DNA of 10,127 bases from an uncultured Dokdonia sp. (GTDB taxonomy: Bacteria > Bacteroidota > Bacteroidia > Flavobacteriales > Flavobacteriaceae), in assembly GCA_937124495.1 (NCBI GenBank), contig CAKZKZ010000078.1, positions 1 through 10,127 on the forward strand, read 5' to 3'. Under the pieces are notes generated by a model. It searched no databases and was not told the origin of the DNA. It saw only the letters and a list, made by a program, of their open reading frames with translations. Shown piece by piece: positions 1 to 6,405 of this stretch (positions are counted from its first letter, which is position 1; each line of letters begins with the position of its first letter). The translations under genes and the position numbers were made by a program.

Positions 1-1
1 A

Positions 2-385
2 GAGCAAGAAACCATTGATTCCTTAGAAGTGGTGAAGCAATTATTTGAGAGAAATTGTATCCAATCTGCATTTTGGCACCAATTCACAACCACGGTTCAT
101 AGTCCCATAGGTAAGAACCCTGAAGATTTTGGAATAGAAATAACGGGACCTACTTTTGAAGGATTTGCTCAAAATGATTTATACCACAAAGATCCTCAAG
201 GAGCGGATCATCCCAAATATACGAAGGGATTAAACCTCGCATTACACAATTATTTAAATGGGGCAGGATTTGATATAGCATTGCAAAACTGGTTTGACTT
301 TCCCGTGCTTCCAACTACGCATCCTGAGGATTTAATCGAAAGTTTCTTGTCTGAAATTGTAGCTAAAAAGACGGTTTTAAAGTAA
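2..385 (+). CDS. B12-binding-type radical SAM protein, C-terminal end (partial)
   Basis: The reading frame is open from the window edge (EQETIDSLEVVKQLFERN...), so this is the 3' part of a longer gene that starts outside. About 127 residues are visible. The order of motifs is CIQSAFWHQF, VHSPIGKNPEDFGI, FAQNDLYHKDPQGADHPKY, then GLNLALHNYLNGAGFDIALQNWFDF. I recognise this from memory as the C-terminal region of the cobalamin-binding-domain radical SAM 'Fe-S oxidoreductase' family. The CxxxCxxC cluster motif and the B12 domain would lie upstream and are not visible, so the assignment rests on the tail alone. A GTG at 29 should not be taken as the start, because similarity-like sequence continues upstream of it. 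The substrate is unknown. A palindrome downstream at 457-470 followed by TTTTATT could end its transcript. Confidence 0.62.
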   Translation, partial: EQETIDSLEVVKQLFERNCIQSAFWHQFTTTVHSPIGKNPEDFGIEITGPTFEGFAQNDLYHKDPQGADHPKYTKGLNLALHNYLNGAGFDIALQNWFDFPVLPTTHPEDLIESFLSEIVAKKTVLK

Positions 386-444
386 TGAAGCTGTTGATGC
401 GCAGAATGATTTGATTACGACATCCATGTTTGTACAAGGCTTAC

Positions 445-494
445 TCTTTATATTCCGCTTTCGCGAAAGCTTTTATTCGGTGATTTTAATTATA
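445..494. repeat. Palindromic intergenic repeat, copy 1 (GCTTTCGCGAAAGC core)
   Basis: Positions 457-470 read GCTTTCGCGAAAGC, a perfect 14-base palindrome. It sits in a longer stretch (TATTCCGCTTTCGCGAAA, then TTTTATT..G..G..TTTT) that recurs at 1433-1480 in the same orientation. From memory, this motif is very frequent between genes in several marine Flavobacteriaceae, where it may act as a REP-like element or a terminator. On the + strand the hairpin runs into TTTTATT, so it could terminate the radical SAM gene. Confidence 0.7.
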
Positions 495-511
495 AATATA
501 GTAACTACTCT

Positions 512-1336
512 CTATTTTTTATAAACGCCACTTTTAAGTTCAAGGGCGCCCATTTTTAAATGACTCAGGAGGTTCATTAGTTTTGGTTTTGTTGTTTCTC
601 CCATCAAAACGTTCAATCCTATTTTTGGAGGTCCAAACTCTTTCAGCCTAGCAACTAGCACATCAAAAAAGTCAATCCCTGCTTGCGTTTGATCTGTCGA
701 TTGTTCTTTTATAAAACCTAAGGCTGTTAAAAAATCATCCATTTCTTCAGTTTTTAATAAGAAACTGAGATTCTTACTACTTGCCCAAGGCATTGGATAG
801 CTGACTTCTCCATCTCCTTTCTTCAAGATATCATAGAAAAGAAAATGCCCTCCATCCTTCAATACACGATGTATTTCTGAGTAAAATTCTTTCTTATTTG
901 GAATGTTCATTTGAACGTGTTGTGTCCAGACGACGTCAAACGTATTGTCTTCAAAAGGAAGTTGGGTAGCATCTCCTTGTATGAATGTTGTTTTATCATC
1001 CAGGTTGACAAGTTTGGATAGCTTGTTTGCCGTTCTTATATACTCATGGCTAAGATCAATTCCTGTTGCTTTGCAATGATAGACCTCAGCAAGCATTCTA
1101 CAAGGCCCTCCTAATCCACAGCCAACATCCAAAACGGAAGCTTCTTTTAGATCAATACGAGTAGCTAGTTCTTTTGAAACCTCAGCACCTCTGACGTGAA
1201 ACTCATCAACGCCAGCAATATCAGATCGACTTACTTTACTCACATCTATGTCTTGTTCTTCAAGACGCGTTATAATATCTTCATAAAGCCCTTCTTTGAA
1301 ATAATGATTCTCTATATCTTGATGTAAGTTTTCCAT
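512..1336 (-). CDS. Class I SAM-dependent methyltransferase
   Basis: A 274-residue soluble cytoplasmic protein with a Rossmann-type methyltransferase fold. Motif I is VLDVGCGLGGP (68-78), the acidic strand-2 motif is GIDLS (92-96), GDATQLPF (121-128) precedes FDVVW (133-137), and EIHRVLKDGGHFLFYDI (154-170) is the motif III strand. The N-terminal segment (HYFKEGLYEDIITRLEEQDID...SDIAGVDEFHVRG, about 11-50) resembles, from memory, the sarcosine/dimethylglycine N-methyltransferase and UbiE-like small-molecule methyltransferases, which begin the same way before motif I. The methyl acceptor cannot be named from the sequence. The start is the ATG at 1336, which gives the normal family length. It is transcribed alone: both neighbours are on the other strand, and palindromic repeats lie on both sides. 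Confidence 0.85.
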   Translation of the reverse strand: MENLHQDIENHYFKEGLYEDIITRLEEQDIDVSKVSRSDIAGVDEFHVRGAEVSKELATRIDLKEASVLDVGCGLGGPCRMLAEVYHCKATGIDLSHEYIRTANKLSKLVNLDDKTTFIQGDATQLPFEDNTFDVVWTQHVQMNIPNKKEFYSEIHRVLKDGGHFLFYDILKKGDGEVSYPMPWASSKNLSFLLKTEEMDDFLTALGFIKEQSTDQTQAGIDFFDVLVARLKEFGPPKIGLNVLMGETTKPKLMNLLSHLKMGALELKSGVYKK

Positions 1337-1432
1337 GCTGTTATTTGATGATTTTCAATAGTAGTCAATACGATGTATGAGACCTAGCGAGTAAAAAGAT
1401 ACTACATTTTCTGTTGAACGCAGGATGAAGTT

Positions 1433-1480
1433 TTATATTCCGCTTTCGCGAAATATTTTATTTGACGGTTTTGTATATAA
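1433..1480. repeat. Palindromic intergenic repeat, copy 2 (TTTCGCGAAA core)
   Basis: TTATATTCCGCTTTCGCGAA recurs here with the same orientation as copy 1 and with similar sequence beyond it (TTTTATTTGACGGTTTT..TATAA). The palindromic core is 10 bases (1444-1453) because the outer bases have drifted (AAATAT instead of AAAGCT). It lies between the divergent starts of the methyltransferase and sigma factor genes, so it is unlikely to be a terminator for either. Confidence 0.7.
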
Positions 1481-1614
1481 GAGGGAGCTTCTATGATGGT
1501 ATTAAACAAACACTAGCCATAGGCTTGATTTTAACCCAGTTCTTTATTGTTAGATAGTTTTTTCCATTCAGGTTGTCACACTTCGTATCTTTTGCTTGTC
1601 TAATTAGTAAAGAG

Positions 1615-2424
1615 ATGAAAGATACCTTAGAAATTTTAGTAAAAAAAGCGAATTCAGGTGACAGAAAGGCATTGGAATCGGTAGTGCTCAACATCAAGGA
1701 CAATGTGTATAATCTGTCCTTGAAAATGTTGCTATATCCTGAAGATGCTGAAGATGCAACGCAAGAAATACTAATCAAGGTCATCACTCATTTAAGTACT
1801 TTCAATCATAAAAGCAAGTTGATGACTTGGGTGTATCGAGTGGCTACCAATTATTTACTTACTTATAAAGGGAAAAGAAATAAAGAATTTGCAATGCCTT
1901 TTGACGATTATGCCGACTTAATAGACACGGGTCATTCTGATACGGTTAGATATTCGACCAATGAAGGTGAGCTTTTCCTTTTAGAAGAAGAGGTAAAGGT
2001 AAGTTGTACACAAGGTTTGCTACTTTGTTTGAATGTTGTTGATAGAATGGTTTATATTTTGTCTGAAATACTTGAATTTAATAGTGTTGAGGGGGCAGAA
2101 ATCATGAGTATTACTTCTGAAAATTTTAGAAAAAAACTATCACGTTCAAGAGCTAAGATTAGAAATTTTTTGAATCATAAATGCGGACTTGCTAATCCCA
2201 AAAATCCATGTCGTTGCAACAAGAAGATTGATTTCCTGATTGATCAAAAAATAGTCAATCCAAAAGATTTAAGATTTGCAGGGTTTTCTCAGCGTAGTAT
2301 TGATTTGGTTGGGAAATTAGGTGAATTAGAAAAGTCAGTTGCAATATACCGTTCTGTTCCGCAAGCTGAAGCTCCTGTATCCCTATATAAAAACATACAA
2401 AAAACACTAGCACTCGATTCATGA
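1615..2424 (+). CDS. ECF-type RNA polymerase sigma factor with Cys-rich C-terminal extension
   Basis: A 269-residue sigma-70 family protein. Region 2 is clear: NVYNLSLKMLLYPEDAEDATQE followed by ILIKVITHLSTFNHKSKLMTWVYRVATNYLL (about 30-82), which binds the core polymerase and the -10 element. A region-4 helix-turn-helix lies at about 130-187 (VVDRMVYILSEILEFNSVEGAEIM...ENFRKKLSRSRAKIRNFL). It is followed by C190-x8-C199-x-C201 (CGLANPKNPCRC) and a tail of about 70 residues. The tail is longer than in ordinary ECF factors and could bind metal or sense redox state. I chose the ATG at 1615. The TTG at 1573 would add 14 residues that do not look like sigma sequence. The stop overlaps the next gene's ATG (ATGATGA), so translational coupling is likely. 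No cognate anti-sigma with a recognisable zinc motif is adjacent; the next gene is a membrane protein that could play that part. Confidence 0.88.
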   Translation: MKDTLEILVKKANSGDRKALESVVLNIKDNVYNLSLKMLLYPEDAEDATQEILIKVITHLSTFNHKSKLMTWVYRVATNYLLTYKGKRNKEFAMPFDDYADLIDTGHSDTVRYSTNEGELFLLEEEVKVSCTQGLLLCLNVVDRMVYILSEILEFNSVEGAEIMSITSENFRKKLSRSRAKIRNFLNHKCGLANPKNPCRCNKKIDFLIDQKIVNPKDLRFAGFSQRSIDLVGKLGELEKSVAIYRSVPQAEAPVSLYKNIQKTLALDS

Positions 2425-2870
2425 TGACTCCTCCAAAATTCAATATTAAGCATTTTGCTATCATAAGCTTGTTGACTAGTATCTGGATTCATATATCAGA
2501 GGTTTTTCGCTATTTCGTGCTTGTAATGCCAAGAGTAAAATCATTTTTTGATGGTGCATTAGGTATTGCAGCGATGGACTTGGAGATTTTTGTCATTTGG
2601 GGATTTTGGGGCACTCTTTTAACGAGCATTCTCGTTTTTGTTTTTTGGCTTTATTCCAGTGTTTACGGGAATTCTAATCGATCTGTTTTGATGTCAAGTA
2701 CGATTGTATGGTTGGCCGTTTTTGTTATTTTTTGGATTGCCACAGCAAATATGGGGTTGTCTGACTGGAAAATGCTATGGATTACATTGCCATTAAGTTG
2801 GTTCGAAATGGTCGTGGGTACTTGGATTGCTTCTCAACTTTATAAAAAATACATTCGTGACAACATCTAA
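2421..2870 (+). CDS. Four-helix inner-membrane protein of unknown function
   Basis: A 149-residue very hydrophobic protein with about four predicted membrane helices (12-36, 54-80, 90-110, 117-140) and short loops. A positively charged end (YKKYIRDNI) suggests a cytoplasmic C-terminus. I do not recognise the family. The start overlaps the stop of the sigma gene, and the alternative ATG at 2424 would remove only one residue. The position suggests it is made together with the sigma factor. It could be a membrane partner that holds or modulates the sigma factor, but it lacks the usual cytoplasmic anti-sigma domain, so this is only a guess from context. Confidence 0.82.
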   Translation: MMTPPKFNIKHFAIISLLTSIWIHISEVFRYFVLVMPRVKSFFDGALGIAAMDLEIFVIWGFWGTLLTSILVFVFWLYSSVYGNSNRSVLMSSTIVWLAVFVIFWIATANMGLSDWKMLWITLPLSWFEMVVGTWIASQLYKKYIRDNI

Positions 2871-2892
2871 ACTAGTAGGCATTCCGATCAAA

Positions 2893-3273
2893 ATGGAAAA
2901 ATTTTACGGAAAAGGCACCATGTTACATCCTTCGATGGAGGACATTGAAGAGCTTGTCAAAGTCATTCCAAAAGGTACTATAGCAACTATAGACGGACTT
3001 ACGAAACGTCTGTCCAAAGATTTTGGTACAGATGTAACCTGTCCCATGCGAACGGGAAACGCTTTAAAGAAAATTGCTGAACGCTATTCGAGTGATGCCA
3101 TCGATTTCCAAGTTCCATTTTGGCGTGTCATTCGTTCTGATACACAGGTCATCAAATCCAAAAACTTTGAATTTTGGGCATCTCTCATCGAAGATGAAGG
3201 ATTTACATTACTGTATACAAAACCGGGTGCTATAAAAGTGGATGTTGATGCTGGTAGAATGTTTGCTTTTTAG
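2893..3273 (+). CDS. MGMT-family / alkyltransferase-like protein
   Basis: A 126-residue small protein starting at the ATG at 2893, 22 bases after the membrane protein gene. A TTG at 2827 would extend into that gene's end and adds no family-like sequence. Motifs: GKGTMLHPS (6-14), VIPKGTIATIDGLTKRL (24-40, comparable to the IPxGxxxTYGxLA stretch of O6-alkylguanine transferases), DVTCP (47-51) and PFWRVI (75-80). In active methyltransferases the last motif is PCHRVI with the acceptor cysteine. Here Phe and Trp replace Cys and His, as I recall for a widespread 'MGMT family' group with DVTCP and PFWRVI or PYWRVI. It should therefore bind DNA, possibly alkylated bases, without accepting the alkyl group at that position. 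Whether C50 has a chemical role is unknown. Confidence 0.68.
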   Translation: MEKFYGKGTMLHPSMEDIEELVKVIPKGTIATIDGLTKRLSKDFGTDVTCPMRTGNALKKIAERYSSDAIDFQVPFWRVIRSDTQVIKSKNFEFWASLIEDEGFTLLYTKPGAIKVDVDAGRMFAF

Positions 3274-3311
3274 TTTAATTGTTGGTAATGTGTCTTTGTT
3301 TTTAAAATGAG

Positions 3312-3345
3312 GTAGGAGCACTCATTATAGATTATTGCTAGCGGG
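3312..3345 (+). repeat. Decayed REP-like element
   Basis: GTAG followed by GAGCACTCATTA, ten variable bases and GCTAGCGGG. The 30 bases from 3316 match those at 8966-8995 at 22 positions with identical spacing, yet the internal stem has decayed here. GTAG directly before the element is the tetranucleotide associated with REP sequences mobilised by RAYT (TnpA-REP) proteins. It lies between the convergent ends of two genes, the usual place for REPs. Confidence 0.45.
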
Positions 3346-3407
3346 AGGTTTTGAATTCCGTTAAAAAGATTTTAATTCTGTAGCTTATTGTGCACTGACA
3401 TTTTATG

Positions 3408-4481
3408 CTAATAGTATTCTATGTTACGATACGTCTTTGTTTTTAAACGACCATTTTCTTTATGATACGTACTTTTTTCAACTATGATATTTGAATTATT
3501 CTTAATGGTAGTATATGATTCTTTTTCAATCCAATTGTCATAACGATCATATACATATTTATATGTTTCAATTATTTTATCTGCGGACGCTATTTTAGCT
3601 CCCTTTTTAAAATCGTACGTAATTCGTTGTATTAGATCTCCTTTACTATTTCTCAAATATTCTTTACGGTCAATATGTTCAAATTCAGAGTAATGCTTTA
3701 TTCTCTCGGTAGTGCTATAATTACCATGTATGTCATACGTATAGTTTATTTCTGAAGTCTGTTTATTATTGGAGTAGTATGTGATTTTTAAAAGCTCCTT
3801 CTTATTATTATATTTATATTCAATGAGTTTTAATTTATTTCTTTTCTCATTCTTTTTATACAGTTCTATTTTATTTCCACTATCATCATAGTTATAGTAC
3901 TTCTTATCCTTTGGATTAAAAGAAGAACGAAAACTTTGATTACTACTTATTAATATACCTTTTGAATCATATTCCCATATATATGAAATAACATGCCTTC
4001 CATCACTAGCAACTGAACTTTCTTTAATCTTAAGCGTGTCTTTATATTCAATAAGGGTTGTATATTTTAAAGAGTCTTTTTTATCAAAAGTTACCTTTTT
4101 AATTAAATTTCCTGCTGCATTGTAATCATACATATACTTGCCAAAAGATTTGTAATCAACTTCCATTTCTATAGTACCATTTCTATTATAACTCCATGTT
4201 TGGGTATTCAAAACAGAATCATTTTTTAGTTGTTTTTCGTACTTAATTTTTCTTCCTTCTTTATCAAAATATGTTGTGCCTAAATCTTTGAGATCTTTTA
4301 ATAAAGATGGAACAACTCTAATTTCTTTATTAGCATTAATTACAAAAAACGTTTTTTTTATCGACTTAATCTTTTGTTTTTCAAGGCGTTTAATATCTTG
4401 ATTTTCTGGATAAATCTTTGGAGATAGCTGTATGAATGCTATTAATAATAAACCCAACGAAAAAAAGGTGCTATATTTCAT
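3408..4481 (-). CDS. Secreted YD/RHS-like repeat protein
   Basis: A 357-residue exported protein with an N-terminal hydrophobic signal (about 5-20) and no lipobox cysteine. After a lysine-rich linker it consists of degenerate repeats of the form (Y/W)xYDxxGNxxxx, beginning at about residues 71, 97, 117, 169, 196, 222, 247, 275 and 309 (for example MYDYNAAGNLIKKV, YNYDDSGNKIEL, YTYDIHGNYSTT). These resemble the YD repeats of RHS/teneurin proteins and of many secreted Bacteroidota proteins. There is no RHS core-cleavage motif and no toxin domain at the end, so this is not a polymorphic toxin. It is probably periplasmic or cell-surface; its function is unknown. The next gene upstream (HNH-like) is on the same strand, 165 bases away. 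Confidence 0.8.
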   Translation of the reverse strand: MKYSTFFSLGLLLIAFIQLSPKIYPENQDIKRLEKQKIKSIKKTFFVINANKEIRVVPSLLKDLKDLGTTYFDKEGRKIKYEKQLKNDSVLNTQTWSYNRNGTIEMEVDYKSFGKYMYDYNAAGNLIKKVTFDKKDSLKYTTLIEYKDTLKIKESSVASDGRHVISYIWEYDSKGILISSNQSFRSSFNPKDKKYYNYDDSGNKIELYKKNEKRNKLKLIEYKYNNKKELLKITYYSNNKQTSEINYTYDIHGNYSTTERIKHYSEFEHIDRKEYLRNSKGDLIQRITYDFKKGAKIASADKIIETYKYVYDRYDNWIEKESYTTIKNNSNIIVEKSTYHKENGRLKTKTYRNIEYY

Positions 4482-4646
4482 TTATTAGGATTTGAACTTG
4501 GAATACGTATATGATTTCGTTAGATGTTATAAACACCTAATTTAGTAAATAGAACTAAGAATTGTCTACCAGCTGATAATATATATAAGGTTTTAATAGT
4601 AGTAGAGGACTAGTAATCAACTAAACATATTTTTGTGTACTAACTT

Positions 4647-4955
4647 TTACATGTAATCATGTAGGCCATCATGACATGGTTTACAAACGGAGACCAACCA
4701 TTTGATAGGTTCTTTTCCAATATTCTTTCTAGCATATCTCTTGTGATGCACTTGTGTAGCCTTTGCGCCACAGTAGACACATTTCCACTGATCTCGTTTG
4801 AGTAAGACATACCGCTTTCGTTTCCAGGCATCTGATTTTAAATAAACGTTTCGATAATAGTCACGCCGCTTTTTTCTCTTCTTATCAAAGATCCAGCGGC
4901 CCAATTGCCATTTACCTATAAAAAAGATGAACACTAAGAAGAGCGCATATCCCAT
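4647..4955 (-). CDS. HNH nuclease-like protein with N-terminal membrane anchor
   Basis: A 102-residue protein. Residues 2-15 form a hydrophobic helix (YALFLVFIFFIG), followed by a strongly basic stretch (DKKRKKRRDYYR, 24-35), which predicts a cytoplasmic C-terminal domain. That domain (about 36-102) has the zinc-binding pairs C59xxC62 and C91xxC94, the VHHKRY motif (69-74) and CHDGLH (94-99). This is the VHH...Y...LC..CHD..H arrangement known from compact HNH endonucleases. The His of the HH pair and H99 are the likely metal and catalytic residues. The membrane helix on so small an HNH protein is unusual. No restriction methyltransferase or phage gene lies next to it, so its target and role are unknown. 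Confidence 0.75.
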   Translation of the reverse strand: MGYALFLVFIFFIGKWQLGRWIFDKKRKKRRDYYRNVYLKSDAWKRKRYVLLKRDQWKCVYCGAKATQVHHKRYARKNIGKEPIKWLVSVCKPCHDGLHDYM

Positions 4956-5015
4956 AGGATTGTTTATTTCTGTTTTTTAAGTTTTACGTTTTATGATGTA
5001 TTTTTAAAATATGGT

Positions 5016-5040
5016 TAGTACTCGTCTTATTTTAGTACTA
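5016..5040. other. Inverted repeat TAGTACT...AGTACTA
   Basis: TAGTACT at 5016-5022 is the exact reverse complement of AGTACTA at 5034-5040, with 11 bases between. It lies in the 176-base gap between the lipoprotein gene and the HNH-like gene, about 60 bases before the latter's start. It could be an operator or a weak hairpin. No T-tract follows on either strand. Confidence 0.3.
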
Positions 5041-5071
5041 GTATAGTGATGATAAAATAATGGGTTGATTA

Positions 5072-5093
5072 TTTTAGTTGGCTTTCGCCAAAA
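5072..5093 (-). terminator. Weak hairpin after the lipoprotein gene
   Basis: TTGGC-TTTC-GCCAA (5078-5091) forms a short stem with a tetraloop, with partly pairing TTTT and AA outside it. On the - strand it lies about 40 bases after the lipoprotein stop codon and is followed by an AT-rich but not U-rich run, so termination there is possible but not strongly supported. Confidence 0.3.
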
Positions 5094-5131
5094 TCAAAGT
5101 TCATTCATTGATGGTTGTTTACGTTCCTTTT

Positions 5132-6076
5132 TTAATAAACAGCTGTTGGCTTGGGTTTTTTACAACCACAAGGAAGCTCTTTTCGATATTTAGCGTGTAA
5201 TCGAATTTTACTGTTCGGATGTTTCTTTCGAAATTCATTCATGTTGATAGACTTCGTTTTGTTGTTATCTACATCAAAGAAAATTTCATAATGAAAAAGA
5301 ATATCATCTAAAATGGTCACTCGCGCATCTACATATTTCCGATCACTTTTAGATGTTGTATTTCCTTCTGAATTCTCAGGATAGTAATAGGGTAGGAAAA
5401 AACGATTTTCTTTGGTACCTCTTACAATAGCACCAATTCCAGAAGCGCCTTCTGCGTCTTTAATTTTATTTGTTTGAATCCAAGGGAAGTCAGAACATTC
5501 TACTCTAAAAGGGATAACATTAGGATTGATCTGGTTTTCTTTTATGAGCTTATCGAAAGAATCATCAAACTCAACCTCAATGTACTCGATATGCATAGGC
5601 TTTAAAATACTGTAATCTAAATAGACCATTTGCACAGGTTTTCGTCCGTTATAAGAAAACTCATCGGGAGTGACTAGACCAATATCATATAATGTATTTG
5701 GGTTGTCAATACTGTCATTAGGATTTGCTAATTGAATTATTGGCGGAGATGCTATGTAGTATTTAGAAACATGATACGATTCCGTTGTTTTTGAATCTAC
5801 TTGAGCACCAAAAGGGATATCAGATACTACTTGATTTGCTGTGTTCCAAGAGAAACTTTTAGGGCCTTTCCAGTGGTCGCCGTTTGCTGTTACACTTGTG
5901 TTACAGCCATACAAAGCAATGGTGTGCTCTTTAGTGGTTTCTAACGTGGGTGCTCCAAGAGAGAAATTTATATACGCAGGTTTCTTAGGATCATCTTTTT
6001 CTTGCTTTTTAGAATGACATGCAAAAAAAAGGAATAAGGCAAGGCTACCTATAATGAATTTGATGGGGTTTTTCAT
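5132..6076 (-). CDS. Putative lipoprotein of unknown function
   Basis: A 314-residue exported protein. The N-terminus (MKNPIKFIIGSLALFLFFAC) is a signal peptide ending in a cysteine at position 20 in a lipobox-like context (FFAC; the -3 residue is Phe rather than the more usual Leu). It is followed by a polar lysine/aspartate-rich linker typical of lipoproteins. The mature part is rich in beta-type sequence and has no motif I recognise. Four cysteines are visible besides the lipid-bearing one (C58, C194, C303, C305), the last two in a CGC near the C-terminus. The ATG at 6076 is the only start that keeps the signal peptide. It is likely anchored in the outer or inner membrane facing the periplasm or the surface. 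A palindrome and a promoter-like sequence lie just upstream. Confidence 0.8.
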   Translation of the reverse strand: MKNPIKFIIGSLALFLFFACHSKKQEKDDPKKPAYINFSLGAPTLETTKEHTIALYGCNTSVTANGDHWKGPKSFSWNTANQVVSDIPFGAQVDSKTTESYHVSKYYIASPPIIQLANPNDSIDNPNTLYDIGLVTPDEFSYNGRKPVQMVYLDYSILKPMHIEYIEVEFDDSFDKLIKENQINPNVIPFRVECSDFPWIQTNKIKDAEGASGIGAIVRGTKENRFFLPYYYPENSEGNTTSKSDRKYVDARVTILDDILFHYEIFFDVDNNKTKSINMNEFRKKHPNSKIRLHAKYRKELPCGCKKPKPTAVY

Positions 6077-6113
6077 TTTGTAATAATTTGATAAACAATG
6101 ATGTAATTATTCA

Positions 6114-6140
6114 CAAATTAGATAAAATATGTAAGCGCAA
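6114..6140 (-). promoter_or_regulatory. Possible Bacteroidota-type promoter of the lipoprotein gene
   Basis: On the - strand TTTTTTG (ending at 6138) is followed after 17 bases by TAATTTG, close to the flavobacterial consensus TTG-N17-23-TAnnTTTG but one base short in the -7 element. It lies about 40 bases before the start codon. Confidence 0.3.
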
Positions 6141-6150
6141 AAAATAACTA

Positions 6151-6174
6151 CCCATAAACAGGTGTTTTTACGGG
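6151..6174. promoter_or_regulatory. Palindrome upstream of the lipoprotein promoter
   Basis: CCC-TAAA and TTTA-GGG arms form an imperfect 24-base inverted repeat. It pairs slightly better when read on the - strand, where the mismatch becomes G-U. It sits about 10 bases upstream of the putative -33 element, which suits an activator site. Read on the + strand it is followed by TTTCTTTTTTTG and would look like a terminator, but no + strand gene ends here. Both readings are possible. Confidence 0.3.
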
Positions 6175-6213
6175 GTTTCTTTTTTTGATGTTGAAGCGGT
6201 TATTAGGAATGTG

Positions 6214-6269
6214 AAAAACTTAAATGATACAATATGCTGTGGTCTACATATTGAATCATTTAAGTTTTT
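6214..6269. repeat. Long inverted repeat, 23-base arms
   Basis: The arms at 6214-6236 and 6247-6269 are reverse complements with a single mismatch, separated by 10 bases (CTGTGGTCTA). The outer ends are AAAAAC and GTTTTT. The stem is much longer than needed for a terminator, and the symmetric A/T ends would allow bidirectional termination. It could also be the end or the hairpin of a small mobile element. It lies in the 382-base gene-free gap between the lipoprotein and peptidase genes, next to a GC-richer island. Confidence 0.75.
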
Positions 6270-6354
6270 GTGATGTAAGGGGTTGTCGTCTTAACTCAAC
6301 TACTTCGGGGCAAGCCCATAAGGCATTTACCAGGAGATCAAATTTTAATTTCAA

Positions 6355-6390
6355 GGCAAGCGTCAGGGTATTATACCCTTTGGCGGTGCC
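6355..6390. other. Interrupted hairpin in a GC-richer island
   Basis: GGCA (6355-6358) pairs with TGCC (6387-6390), and inside this AGGGTA (6365-6370) pairs with TACCCT (6374-6379) around a three-base loop; a CG/CG pair lies between. The surrounding 6271-6400 is visibly richer in G and C than the rest of the window. Both strands are open over about 47 codons here, but neither looks like a real protein. It may be a structured RNA, a recombination site or a decayed dispersed repeat. Confidence 0.4.
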
Positions 6391-6405
6391 AATCAACTAC
6401 AGTAG

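Noticed and set aside
512..1336. The methyltransferase as a DNA modification enzyme
   Set aside because: It lacks the DPPY/NPPY or PCQ motifs of DNA methyltransferases and matches small-molecule enzymes in motif order.
1573..1614. TTG start extending the sigma factor by 14 residues
   Set aside because: The added residues (SHFVSFACLISKE) do not resemble sigma region 1 or 2, and an ATG at 1615 begins right before the typical N-terminal helix.
2827..2892. TTG start extending the alkyltransferase-like protein into the membrane protein gene
   Set aside because: The extension is the out-of-frame copy of the upstream gene's end. The ATG at 2893 gives a normal spacing and a family-like N-terminus.
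3408..4481. YD-repeat protein as an RHS polymorphic toxin with immunity gene
   Set aside because: There is no RHS core-cleavage motif, no variable toxin tip, and the next gene downstream is on the opposite strand. The repeats run to the C-terminus.
4640..4831. An alternative 63-codon - strand frame overlapping the HNH-like gene
   Set aside because: The other frame has the full Cys/His nuclease motif; this one is a shadow with no recognisable pattern.
4647..6076. HNH-like gene and lipoprotein as a restriction or anti-phage defence operon
   Set aside because: They are 176 bases apart with hairpins between, and the lipoprotein is exported with no defence-related motif. No methyltransferase, helicase or ATPase partner is present.
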